Source: CAWEYO01 sp963813315 (GTDB taxonomy: Bacteria > Pseudomonadota > Alphaproteobacteria > Rhizobiales > Rhizobiaceae). Taken from it: a stretch of DNA of 64,000 nt. Positions 54,983 through 63,155 of the stretch are shown here, in pieces. Position 1 is the stretch's first letter; the number at the start of each line of letters is the position of its first letter. Both the position numbers and the translations under genes were made by a program. The notes under the pieces were generated by a model. It made no database searches, was not told the DNA's origin, and worked only from the letters and a program-made list of their open reading frames with translations. The DNA is taken from the NCBI GenBank assembly GCA_963813315.1, contig CAWEYO010000024.1, positions 1 to 64,000 on the forward strand. Reading direction: 5' to 3'.

Positions 54983-55139
54983 CCGAAAACAGATACCCCG
55001 CGTTGCTTGGCTGCCGACTGTAGCACCAAATCGGCTCAGTCGGTTGCCTGATGATGGGCTGCCGCAAGGCGCACGAAATGCACGCCAACAAGGGAACGGT
55101 CAGTAAAACAAGCCGTGCTCTCCGGCGCCATCCCAGCAA
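54957..55139 (-). CDS. Possible small lipoprotein (weak)
   Basis: A minus-strand frame overlaps the cyclase start by 26 bp and ends there, which would suit translational coupling. From a TTG at 55139 it reads a basic start (LGWRRRARLVLLTVPLLACI), a hydrophobic stretch with LLAC as a possible lipobox, and a short hydrophilic tail. No homologue is recognised, there is no ATG, and no clear ribosome binding site. It could be chance. Confidence 0.2.
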   Translation of the reverse strand: MLGWRRRARLVLLTVPLLACISCALRQPIIRQPTEPIWCYSRQPSNAGYLFSDDKGNHAT

Positions 55140-55254
55140 CGATGGCGGCGCATCGCGCTCCTGGACGACGAGGTGTTGCGATTTTGCTCTTGCGCAGGAA
55201 GCAAAAGAACCCCAACCTGGGTGTGTGTTCAATAGATTGAAAGGAGGTGATCCG

Positions 55255-55326
55255 ATGTCGAGTGATTTCGTTTTCCAGAGCGTGACCTCAGCGGATTGCC
55301 TTGATGAAGGGCAGCCCCTTCGTTGA
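55255..55326 (+). CDS. 23-codon small ORF with an exceptionally long Shine-Dalgarno sequence
   Basis: GAAAGGAGGTGATCC (55239-55253) is the exact complement of the last 15 bases of the conserved 16S rRNA 3-prime end, and an ATG follows at 55255. The encoded peptide starts MSSDFVFQSVTSADCL and ends DEGQPLR. It has no signal peptide or known family. A strong terminator lies 70 bp after its stop, so the region 55200-55427 looks like a short independent transcript. The AGGAGG-to-ATG spacing of 7 nt is ideal. It is either a highly translated small protein or an RNA that pairs with ribosomes. Confidence 0.5.
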   Translation: MSSDFVFQSVTSADCLDEGQPLR

Positions 55327-55395
55327 TGCGCATGACGTGCGGCCGGTGATGCACACCAGTCACGGCTGACGGTCGCGCCACGGACGGAAACACGG

Positions 55396-55427
55396 AGGCC
55401 GTTTCCCGGAAGGGGAGCGGCCTTTTT
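55396..55427 (+). terminator. Rho-independent terminator after the small ORF
   Basis: AGGCCG-T-TTCCC, a GGAA loop and GGGGA-G-CGGCCT form a long stem, followed by TTTTT at 55423-55427. It also could serve, inefficiently, the converging nuclease gene (ends 55478). Confidence 0.75.
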
Positions 55428-55477
55428 GCTTATCCTTTGCGCGGCCGAAAGGACGCGCGGCGCGATGCCCGCCTCCT

Positions 55478-55939
55478 TCAAGTGCACCAGCCGGCGCGGC
55501 GGCCACCGCCATAAGACCTGACAAGCGCACGGTCGAGCAGGCTTTGCGCGACCATCTCGCCTTCGAAAGTCTCAACGTCGGCCAGCACGCGGCCGAAGTA
55601 TTTGGCACCGCCGATGTTTGAGAGCCTCACCACACCGCTTGCGACCAGCTTTGAGAGAGCATCCCTTGCGCGCAGCGCTGCCTGGTGCTCGGAAGAGCAG
55701 CGGCTCTTCATTTCCGGTGCGTCGATCCCCCGGATGCGGACGTTGACTTCAATAACCTGGCCCGGCCAGACATAAGCCTCCGCGAAGAACGTATCACCGT
55801 CGAGCACTTCGACGACGGTCGCCTCGACCGGTCCGCCGAGGCTGTGCCGCCCGGCCTCGGCAGGGCAAGACGCCAGCAGGGTGGCCACGATGGCAACCGT
55901 CCCCATTCCAAAACCTGCCTGAATCAGCCACGACTTCAT
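55478..55939 (-). CDS. Secreted thermonuclease-family (SNase-like) protein
   Basis: The 153-aa precursor has a signal peptide (MKSWLIQAGFGMGTVAIVAT, then LLASCPAEA). The mature domain resembles staphylococcal nuclease: ATVVEVLDGDTFFAEAYVWP, VNVRIRGIDAPEMKSRCSSE (catalytic Arg-Asp region) and YFGRVLADVETFEGEMVAQS. The catalytic Arg/Asp/Glu set seems only partly kept. A secreted nucleic-acid or protein-binding role is likely. It is monocistronic. The C-terminus is Gly-rich and short compared with full SNase. Confidence 0.82.
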   Translation of the reverse strand: MKSWLIQAGFGMGTVAIVATLLASCPAEAGRHSLGGPVEATVVEVLDGDTFFAEAYVWPGQVIEVNVRIRGIDAPEMKSRCSSEHQAALRARDALSKLVASGVVRLSNIGGAKYFGRVLADVETFEGEMVAQSLLDRALVRSYGGGRRAGWCT

Positions 55940-56103
55940 GCAAGGTTTTTATTCCTATAATGAAGTGAATGCAATACCTGGCGGAGGGATTGTACGATCC
56001 TCCCGGGCGTCCTCAATTGGACGATGCCCGTCCGTCCGGGCGGACGCTTTTACGGAATCACGGATTCCACGGAATAAGCGCTGCCGCTCTATCTCTTTGT
56101 TTA

Positions 56104-56210
56104 AGCATCGGATTTTCCCGAAACCGGTTCCCACTTTCGGGTCCGATGCTCCTCGTTGGAGCATCGGATTTCCCCGAAACCGGTTCCCACTTTCGGGTCC
56201 GATGCTCTAG
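56104..56210. repeat. Tandem pair of TAGAGCATCGG-type repeats overlapping a stop codon
   Basis: Copy one (56104-56151) reads AGCATCGGATTTTCCCGAAA to GGGTCCGATGCTC. Copy two (56159-56209) repeats it and ends GATGCTCTA; the CTA at 56207-56209 is the complement of the TAG stop of the transglutaminase gene. Each forms a hairpin. Confidence 0.9.
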
Positions 56211-57077
56211 CCAATCACGGGCGTGGTCAATGTCCGGTCGATTTTCCGCCGGGGCTGCGGTCGAGCATTGCTGCTCTCTTCGTGGGTCCACACTTTGAAC
56301 TTGGTCAGCTTGTGCGGCCCGAAACTGTGCAGCAGCGGCACGTCGGTCGCATCGCGTCCGCGCGCCACCACGATGCGGCCGATGCGCGGAATATTGTGGC
56401 GGGCATCGAACGTGTACCATTTGCCGTCGAGGTAGGCTTCGAACCAGGCGTTGAAGTCCATCGGCGCCGGATCGGGCGGCACGCCGATGTCGCCGAGATA
56501 GCCGTTCACGTAGCGCGCCGGGATGTTCATGCAGCGGCAAAGCGTGATTGCGAGATGCGCGAAGTCGCGGCAGACGCCGACGCGCTCCTCATGCGCCTGC
56601 GCGGCCGTGCGGGTTGCGCGTGCATAGCCATAGCCGAAGGAAAGGCGGTTGTGGACATAGTCGCAAATCGCCTGCACCCGCGCCCAGCCCGGAGGCAGAT
56701 GGCCGAACAGGCTCCAGGCGAGATCGCTCATGTGGTCGGTCTCGCAGTAGCGGCTGCCGAGCAGGAAGACGAGGTTTTCGTCGGTGGCAGCTCCTGGACC
56801 GGCGTCTCGCCGGCCAGCGTGTTGACCTGGTCGGGTTCGCCGCTGTCCTCGACCATGGCATCGTAGAGAATGCGGAAGCCTCCCTCCGGCGCGAGGAAGC
56901 GGCGGCAGGCGTTGCCATGGGCATCGTGATAGACGTTGTCGGTACGGAAGGCGAGGTAAGAACGCTGGTCTGCCGCTTGATGTCGGGCTGGCGGTCGTGA
57001 TGGATGTCGAGCAGGGAAATGACGGTCGTCGGCTGCTGGCACTCGATGGCGATTTCATAGCCGAGACGGATGAGCAT
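56207..57077 (-). CDS. Transglutaminase-like cysteine protease family protein (two frameshifts)
   Basis: Three frames must be joined. The first (ATG 57077, with AGGACG before it) reads MLIRLGYEIAIECQQPTTVI and DIHHDRQPDIKRQ. The second continues SYLAFRTDNVYHDAHGNACR, ILYDAMVEDSGEPDQVNTLA. The third gives LGSRYCETDHMSDLAWSLFG, the catalytic GVCRDFAHLAITLCRCMNIP (Cys) and KWYTFDARHNIPRIGRIV (His/Asp). Shifts lie near 56962-56972 and 56783-56788. Complete, it would be a 290-residue bacterial transglutaminase-like protein with its N-terminal beta domain, probably a protease or amidase. The TAG stop is part of a palindromic repeat. Confidence 0.85.
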
Positions 57078-57157
57078 CGAACGTCCTTTGACCTGCGGGG
57101 AAGAAATTCTTGCCCATAACGTCCTGGCAAGCGGCTTCCGGTTCCGTCGGATCGAGC

Positions 57158-57379
57158 TCAGAAATCGCTTGCCAGTCCCTTGACTTCCCAATCGCCATAG
57201 CGACCGGGTTCCTTGCCGCCGCGCCCGCCGACTTCCTTCGGCAGCGCAGCTTCCCGCTCGCGATAGGACTTGCGGCGTGCCTCGGCCTCTTCGAGTGCTC
57301 GCCGCGCCGCCGGCGACGGGCGGCTTGCGTTCAGCCGGGGCGTGACTGGCAGGTTGGCCGAGGGCGGTTGCTTCGTCAT
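57158..57379 (-). CDS. DUF1674 protein, succinate dehydrogenase assembly factor 4-like
   Basis: The 73-aa protein ends GRYGDWEVKGLASDF, preceded by LPKEVGGRGGKEP. This is the signature of SdhAF4/DUF1674 (GGPxGPEPTRYGDWE..GR..DF), which binds flavinated SdhA and assists complex II assembly. The N-terminal half is basic and variable, as in the family. It is divergent from htpX 170 bp away, the usual rhizobial arrangement. Confidence 0.88.
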   Translation of the reverse strand: MTKQPPSANLPVTPRLNASRPSPAARRALEEAEARRKSYREREAALPKEVGGRGGKEPGRYGDWEVKGLASDF

Positions 57380-57469
57380 CGGGCATCGGAATCACTCGCG
57401 TTGATCATTGAAAGCGTGGCATCGTCTTCCCATCATATAGACGGGTTTTCGTCCCGATCGACTGCAGAA

Positions 57470-57526
57470 CGATGCTCGAACAAGGAGATAGAGCGGCAGT
57501 GCCATCGGTGCGTCCGCCGTTCTAGC
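57470..57526. repeat. Partial GATGCTCGAACAAGGAGATAG repeat
   Basis: GATGCTCGAACAAGGAGATA followed by GAGCGGCAGTGCC and GTGCGTCCGCCGTTCTAG matches the tail of the repeats at 8971 and 19195. It lies 20 bp upstream of htpX and ends in CTAG. Confidence 0.65.
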
Positions 57527-57545
57527 TCAAAACACGGAGCCAACG

Positions 57546-58431
57546 ATGAACATGATCCGCACCGCCATGCTGCTGGCCTTCATGACCGCGCTGTTCATGG
57601 GCGTCGGCTATCTGATCGGCGGCTGGGGCGGCATGATGATCGCGTTCCTGATCGCCGCGGGCATGAACCTGTTCAGCTACTGGAACGCCGACAAGATGGT
57701 GCTGCAGGATGCACCATGCGGTCGAGGTGGACGAGCGCAACGCGCCCGAATACTACGGCATCGTGCGCGAGCTGGCGCAGCGCGCCGGCCTGCCGATGCC
57801 GAAGGTCTATCTCATCGACAACCCGCAGCCGAACGCCTTCGCCACGGGCCGCAACCCGCAGAACGCCGCCGTTGCCGCGACGACCGGCCTGCTCGACCGC
57901 CTCTCCCACGAAGAGGTGGCCGGCGTCATGGCGCACGAACTCGCCCATGTCCAGAACCGCGACACGCTGACCATGACGATCACCGCGACGCTCGCCGGCG
58001 CGATCTCCATGCTCGGCAATTTCGCCTTCTTCTTCGGCGGCAATCGCGACAACAACAACCCGCTCGGCTTCGTCGGCGTACTGGTCGCCATGATCGTTGC
58101 GCCGCTGGCCGCCATGATGGTGCAGATGGCGATCAGCCGCACGCGCGAATATTCGGCCGACCGCCGCGGCGCCGAAATCTGCGGCAACCCGCTTTGGCTT
58201 GCCGCAGCCCTCGACAAGATCGCAAAGACTGTCGAACGCATCCACAATCCCGACGCCGAGCGCAATCCGGCGACGGCGCATCTCTTCATCATCAATCCGC
58301 TGTCGGGCGAGCGCATGGACAATCTGTTCTCGACCCACCCGAACACGGAAAACCGCATCGCGGCACTGGAAGCGATGGCGGGGCGAGCAGGCTCGGGGTC
58401 GCCTGGGCCGTGGTCTGCTCGTCACGATTGA
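57546..58431 (+). CDS. htpX: Zinc metalloprotease HtpX (frameshifted)
   Basis: HtpX is an inner-membrane heat-shock protease that degrades misfolded membrane proteins along with FtsH. The first frame reads MNMIRTAMLLAFMTALFMGV and MIAFLIAAGMNLFSYWNADK. It breaks near 57704-57709, where one extra G in GCAGGATGC seems present. The second frame continues AVEVDERNAPEYYGIVRELA, GLPMPKVYLIDNPQPNAFAT, the zinc site VMAHELAHVQNRDTLTM, and ISRTREYSADRRGAEICGN with the third ligand Glu. It ends at 58431. The joined length (about 295 aa) is near normal for rhizobial HtpX; the usual longer tail is reduced. Confidence 0.93.
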
Positions 58432-58553
58432 GGCCGAGGCGAACAGGAATGCGTGCCATCGGGCGAAAGCAGGCCATAAAGCATGGTTCAAATACCGTCG
58501 CTGTAACTGCCTGAATATCTTTAGAATTTTGGAAGGGCGAAGCCCTCGACTAA

Positions 58554-59000
58554 GGCCTGTTGAGATTCAGGATTCCTGACGCCTTGGAAAAATGATTCAA
58601 GCTCCGAAAGGGGTTTGACATGGATCAATTCGTGCTGACGGACGCCCAGTGGGCGAAGATGGAACCGCATTGTCTGGGAAAATCGACGGACCCCGGACGA
58701 AGCGGTTGCGACAATCGGCTCTTTGTCGAAGCGGTTTTTTGGATCATGCGGAGTGGAAGTCCGTGGCGTGATCTTCCGGCCTCTTCGGGAAGTGGAACAG
58801 CGTCTTCGTGCGATACCGTGGTTGGGTCAAAGCCGATGTTTTCATTCGGCTTTTCGAAGCATGTTCGGATGAACCGGACATGGAATACGCCATGGTAGCG
58901 CCACCATCGTCAAGGTCCATCGTCACCGCCAGGGGCAAAAGGGCACCCAAAATCAGGCAATAGGCCGCTCCAAGGGCGGCATGATGACCAAAAAAATCCT
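58554..59000 (+). mobile_element. IS5-family insertion sequence remnant
   Basis: GGCCTGTTGAGATTCAGG (58556-58573) looks like the left end. The transposase N-terminus reads MDQFVLTDAQWAKMEPHCLG (58621 on), GCDNRLFVEAVFWIMRSGSP and WRDLPASSG, then loses frame. Later segments (EPDMEYAMV and IGRSKGGMTTKIL, the last only after frame changes, about 58870-58995) are typical of the IS5/IS427 group. The catalytic C-terminal part and the right end are missing. The following 59001-59219 hold nothing I can identify. Confidence 0.75.
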
Positions 59001-59219
59001 CGCCGATGCTGGCGGGAGCGAGCATCGCCGTGCTGGCGAGGCTGCGCCTGTTCGAAGACGGTGCTGGCCACCGTGCTGCCTCATTTTGTCCGCATCGCAC
59101 GGCGGATGGTGGAGGTTCGATCGTTTTCAGAAGTGCCTTCACTGACAGCGCCCGAAATTGATTGCCTTCGCCTCCCAAATCTTTCATTGCCATCGAGGTT
59201 ACAAAACTCCTTTTAAGCC

Positions 59220-60699
59220 ATGCTCTCGCGGAATCAGGTCACGGACAAAACCTTGCAGACTGCCGGCCAACAAAAAACCTGCGAAACGCGGCCTGCATTG
59301 ATGCATCCAGCTGGCTGGAATCTAGTATTTCTAGTTCTGCTCGGTTGTCAGAGCGCTGCGGCGCTTCTCGGAATCGAGTTGTTTTTGGGCTTCTTTGCAG
59401 TATACGGTTTGATTTTCCTTTATCTAAACTTTTCAAATGATTACTTCAGAAAGATACAAAACTATATCAGCATACCATTTGTGACTATCTTTATTGTTTT
59501 AAATTATCAAAATTTGCCGAATTTTCTGGAGTTGAACAGTTTCGATTTGCGTCTGATGATGTTGCCGGTCTTCATGTTGGTGACCATTGCGGCAATGTAC
59601 CGGACGACGCTGCGCTGCTCGTTTTCCCCTTACCAAGTCACACGTGCGATTTCCTGGGGCCTCCTCGCCGGAACAGCGGCCTTCCTCGTCGGAAACAATC
59701 ATGCTCTGACCCATGGAGCGGAAACCAGGCCTGTCGGTCTCCTTGGCTCACCTGAATCCCAACCTCGCGGATGACGTTTACATCTGCATCATCCTTGTCG
59801 CGTTCTTGGGAATTCCGCTGGCCCTGGTTCGTCCATTTCGGCCGGCCAGGACCGTGGCCGGCCTCTTGCTATGGGGCCTCTTTTGCTATGCTTTTGTGTA
59901 TCTCGTCGAGGGGCAGAGCCGGGCTGCCTGGCTGGCCTTCATTGTGGCGTTGCTCCTGACTTCAGCCGTTGCCTTTTTCTCCAAGCGGCGGGTTCCGGTT
60001 TCCAGGCTGGCTGTTGCGGCTGCGGTGTTCGTGTCTGTTGCGAATGTCGACCTGATTTCATCAAGGGCCGGGGCCGAGCGAATTGTCTCGGGCGCCGCAT
60101 CGGCCGACTGGCTGATAATGCCGAAAGAGGCTAGCGCAGAAAGCAAATCGGGTGCAGGAGAAGGCGGCAAGGCAATCGCCGAAAAGGCAGCTTCCGAACC
60201 CGTCTCGCGCCACGAGGATCCGGAAGCGCTGACCAGCATTGGTGAACGGTTCATTCTGTGGGGTGACGCACTCACGATCATCGCCAAAAACCCGGTGACG
60301 GGTCTCTTCGGCTGGAACAAGGAAAGGATCAAAAGTGAAGCCCCGCATCCAGATTTAGTACTTCGGTTTACTCATTTCCACAATCTCATTCTTGATGTTG
60401 CTGCGAGATTTGGAATCATAATGGCTTTGTACTATTCTTTTGTTTTGATTTTCATTATTTATATATTGACGAGTTATACTGTATCAAGGAAATACATGAG
60501 CAATCACTATAACAATGCTGCTCTGATAATTTGTTTATTTTATTTTATTTACTTGTTTGTGGAGAATATATTCGAGGTCAACTTTTTTCAAAAGCAGGTC
60601 GCGTCTGTTATCGTCCTTTTTTGCGCACTTGCAGGCGTCGCACTGGGAATGCTTGACCGGCCCGACGGTGTGTCAGACAAAGCTGTTGAGCATGGTTGA
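59220..60699 (+). CDS. O-antigen ligase/polymerase-like membrane protein (probable frameshift)
   Basis: Two overlapping frames fit one multi-spanning protein of about 485 aa. The first (59220-59774) has several hydrophobic helices (LVFLVLLGCQSAAALLGIEL, FVTIFIVLNYQNLPNFLELN). The second (from 59713) continues LNPNLADDVYICIILVAFLG, SRAAWLAFIVALLLTSAVAF, a large periplasmic loop rich in Ala/Glu (about 60100-60230), and then ENPVTG-like NPVTGLFGWN with a HFHNLILDVAARFGIIMALY motif, characteristic of Wzy/WaaL proteins (HNxxL). The frame switch lies between about 59713 and 59740. It would polymerise or ligate surface polysaccharide. The DNA is distinctly AT-richer than the rest of the window, as is usual for such loci. 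Confidence 0.75.
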
Positions 60700-61720
60700 A
60701 GTTGAGAGTGGAGGCAGCGTGACAGAAATGGTTGGGCCGACGCCAACCGGGGCTTCAACAAAGCCGCGCATCTGCGTAGGGATCGCAACCCGGGGCCGTC
60801 CCGTGATGCTTAAGACCCTGCTCAATTCGCTTGTCGATCTGAACACAGACGGGTTCGAATGCGTTTTTGTCGTTGTGGAGAACAACGATCAGCCGACCGT
60901 GGCAGGAATAGTCGATGCTTTTGCAATAAAGCGCACCGGAAAGGTTTTGTTTGAAGTCGAGCCCAGGCTCGGGATTCCCTTCGCGCGCAACCGTGTTCTG
61001 GAAATCGCGAATTGGCAAAACGCCGACATGCTAGCCTTCATTGACGACGACGAGACAGCCGCACCCGATTGGCTAACGGCTCTTGTAGCCGAGATGAGCA
61101 GTCGCCGGCTCGATATGGTCGGTGGGCCGGTACGTTTTGGTCCGCTGGCTGCCGACGCATCGAGGATGCAATCACTGGTCTGGCGCGGCTTGCAAGGTCG
61201 CGGCCGCCGTGGCGAACGGAAGGCCCTACGTCTTCGTGAACAGCGCCGCGACGACAGGATCGCGTTGGCAACCGGCAATTGGCTGGCCAATCTTCACTTC
61301 GTGCGGGAGCAAGGCCTCCATTTCAACGAGGCAATGAGACTGTCCGGTGGTGAGGACATGGAATTCTTCGTGGCTGCCAAGCGACGAGGGGCGAAAACCG
61401 GATGGGCCAGCGGCGCCATCGTCAACGAATGGATGGATCCAGACAGGCTCACGCTCTCTTATCAATATCGCAAGGCACGGGACAGTTCACAGCAATCATA
61501 CCACCTGAAATATCCACAACGGTCGGCCCAATCGATCCTGCGTGCCGTGGGTTCGTTTCTCGGAAAGGTTTTGACGTGCGGCGTACATGTTACTCGGGCC
61601 AGCATGGATCAGGGGGCATCTCTTGTTGCAGCAGCGAAGTCGCTGGGATTTGCGGTAGGCCGGCTGAAGGCTGTCCTTGGTGCTCGATCATCTCACTACG
61701 AGCGCATTACCGGACACTAG
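60692..61720 (+). CDS. Glycosyltransferase family 2
   Basis: The ATG at 60692 overlaps the preceding stop (ATGGTTGA), so translation is coupled. The 342-aa protein has a GT-A fold: PRICVGIATRGRPVMLKTLL, FECVFVVVENNDQPTVAGIV, and the DxD-like metal site MLAFIDDDETAAPDWLTALV, then ALATGNWLANLHFVREQGLH and LSGGEDMEFFVAAKRRGAKT (acidic catalytic region). It resembles ExoM-like transferases. It likely adds a sugar to a lipid-linked oligosaccharide in the cytoplasm. The stop codon TAG is shared with the left end of the IS630-type element. Confidence 0.85.
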   Translation: MVEVESGGSVTEMVGPTPTGASTKPRICVGIATRGRPVMLKTLLNSLVDLNTDGFECVFVVVENNDQPTVAGIVDAFAIKRTGKVLFEVEPRLGIPFARNRVLEIANWQNADMLAFIDDDETAAPDWLTALVAEMSSRRLDMVGGPVRFGPLAADASRMQSLVWRGLQGRGRRGERKALRLREQRRDDRIALATGNWLANLHFVREQGLHFNEAMRLSGGEDMEFFVAAKRRGAKTGWASGAIVNEWMDPDRLTLSYQYRKARDSSQQSYHLKYPQRSAQSILRAVGSFLGKVLTCGVHVTRASMDQGASLVAAAKSLGFAVGRLKAVLGARSSHYERITGH

Positions 61721-61814
61721 AGCATTTTCAATGATCGCAGAGTCGGTTTTGGGATTCACGCGATAGGTGCGGTCTGATTCACTCCTCTTGGTGATTTGCG
61801 AGGAGGAGGAGAGG

Positions 61815-62761
61815 ATGACACGCAGCCTGAGTGCGGATCTTCGCGGGCGTGTGATTGCGGCTATAGAGGAAGGTCTATCGACGCGGGAGGCCGCGCGGCG
61901 CTTCCAGGTCGGGATCTCCACAGCCGGAAGCTGGTATCGCCGTTACCGTGCCACCGGCGAGACCGTTGCCCGCAAGCAGGGCCAGCCGTCGCGTTCGAAG
62001 CTTGATCCGCATGAGGTCTTCATTCTTGGCCTGATCGAGGAGACGCCGGACATCACGCTTGCTGAGATCGCCGAGCGACTGGCCGCCGAGCACCGCGTGC
62101 GAGTGGTTCCGTCGACGGTGTGGATGTTCCTCGACAAGCACGGCGTCACATTCAAAAAAAGACGGCGCATGCCAGCGAGCAGCAACGTCCCGACGTATTG
62201 CGCCGCCGCAGAGCCTGGTTCGACGGCCAACTCGATCTCGACCCCGAGAAGCTGATCTTCATCGATGAGACCGCCGCGTCAACAAAGATGGCGCGGTTGC
62301 GCGGACGGGCCAAGCGTGGCGAACGTTGCCGCGCGTCCGTCCCTCATGGACATTGGAAGACTACGACCTTCACCGCCGGGTTGCGGCTGAACGGTCTCGC
62401 CGCTCCGATGCTGCTCGATGGACCGATGAACGGTAATGCCTTCCTGGCCTATGCCGAGCAGGTCCTCGCGCCGGAACTGCGCCCCGGCGACATCGTGGTC
62501 ATGGATAACTTGCCAGCCCACAGGATTGGCGGTGTGCGCGAGGCGATCGAGAAGGCGGGAGCGCGGCTTCTCTTCCTGCCGCCCTATTCGCCCGACTTCA
62601 ATCCGATCGAGATGGCCTTCTCCAAGCTCAAGGCGCTGCTGAGAAAAGCCGCAGCCCGTGCCATCGACGAACTCTGGTCCGTCATCGCCGACTGTCTACG
62701 CGCGTTCAAACCAGACGAGTGCCGAAACTACTTCGAGGCTGCTGGATATGACCCGGAGTAG
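61815..62761 (+). CDS. IS630-family transposase, two frames joined by -1 frameshift
   Basis: Frame one (61815-62255) encodes the N-terminal helix-turn-helix region: LRGRVIAAIEEGLSTREAAR, RFQVGISTAGSWYRRYRATG, then HEVFILGLIEETPDITLAEI. Frame two ends at 62761 and holds the DDE catalytic core: LIFIDETAASTKMARLRGRA (first Asp), IVVMDNLPAHRIGGVREAIE (second Asp) and LPPYSPDFNPIEMAFSKLKA (Glu). The frames overlap at TTCAAAAAAAGA; moving to -1 there gives a full-length transposase of about 315 aa. The frames are otherwise undamaged, so the element may be active. A programmed or slippage-based shift is known for IS families. Confidence 0.88.
62151..62163 (+). promoter_or_regulatory. A7 slippery site for transposase frameshifting
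   Basis: TTC AAA AAA AGA G is read in frame one; seven consecutive A residues lie at 62154-62160. A -1 shift here enters the catalytic frame. Either ribosomal or transcriptional slippage could do it. Confidence 0.65.
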
Positions 62762-62774
62762 ATCGAATCTGCTC

Positions 62775-63155
62775 GTCGGTTTCGTTTGTCCCGCAGGGAT
62801 GGGCTCGGAACTCGCTAGTCGGATCAGAACGCTTGCGGATATGGGTCAATCCGAACGCAATCGCATGGGAAAGCGCGCGAAGGAATTCTGCGATCGTGCA
62901 TTCGATCGCTCTGCTTTGCTGTCAAAACTGGAAGATTGGATGGCTGAGCTGGCGCAGGGGTCGGCGAAACAGGAATCCAGCGCTTCAGGGCCACTTTCCG
63001 TCGCTGAGGCGGTCCCGGTGTCGGCATTGCTATCGGGATGCTGCGTCCCCGGAGCCCCTACCAGCCACGGTGGCGAGAACTATTTTCAGATCCGACAAAA
63101 AGCCATGCAGTTCGACATATCGTTGATCAGCGTCCGCGAGCGCGTCGGGAGCTGA
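62775..63155 (+). pseudogene. C-terminal remnant of a group 1 (GT4) glycosyltransferase, cut by the IS
   Basis: Immediately after the right IS end the plus strand reads VGFVCPAG, LASRIRTLADMGQSERNRMG and KRAKEFCDRAFDRSALLSKL, followed by EDWMAEL. This is the tail of WcaI/GT4-type glycosyltransferases (GxVCPAGD.. lia.I..L.. .r..mG..gr.y...nFd...ll..le). The whole N-terminal and most of the catalytic domain are absent upstream, replaced by the IS. The open frame runs on to 63155, antisense to the sugar transferase end, so the genuine stop is uncertain. Confidence 0.7.

Larger units (their letters stand above)
61718..62776. mobile_element. IS630-family insertion sequence
   Basis: A transposase gene in two overlapping frames fills the element. 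The left end starts GAGCATTTTCAATGATCGCA (61720) directly after TA (61718-61719). The right end carries GATCGAATCTGCTC (62761-62774), an imperfect inverted match (GAGCAnnTTCnAT). IS630 elements insert at TA; no TA follows the right end, which suggests a deletion or diverged end. It has removed the start of a glycosyltransferase gene. Confidence 0.8.

Noticed and set aside
55239..55253. Fragment of a 16S rRNA gene
   Set aside because: The match is to the complement of the rRNA tail, only 15 bases long, and no neighbouring rRNA sequence exists; it is better explained as a Shine-Dalgarno sequence.
58744..59193. 149-codon minus-strand frame over the IS5 remnant
   Set aside because: It is antisense to the recognisable transposase fragments and has no motif of its own.
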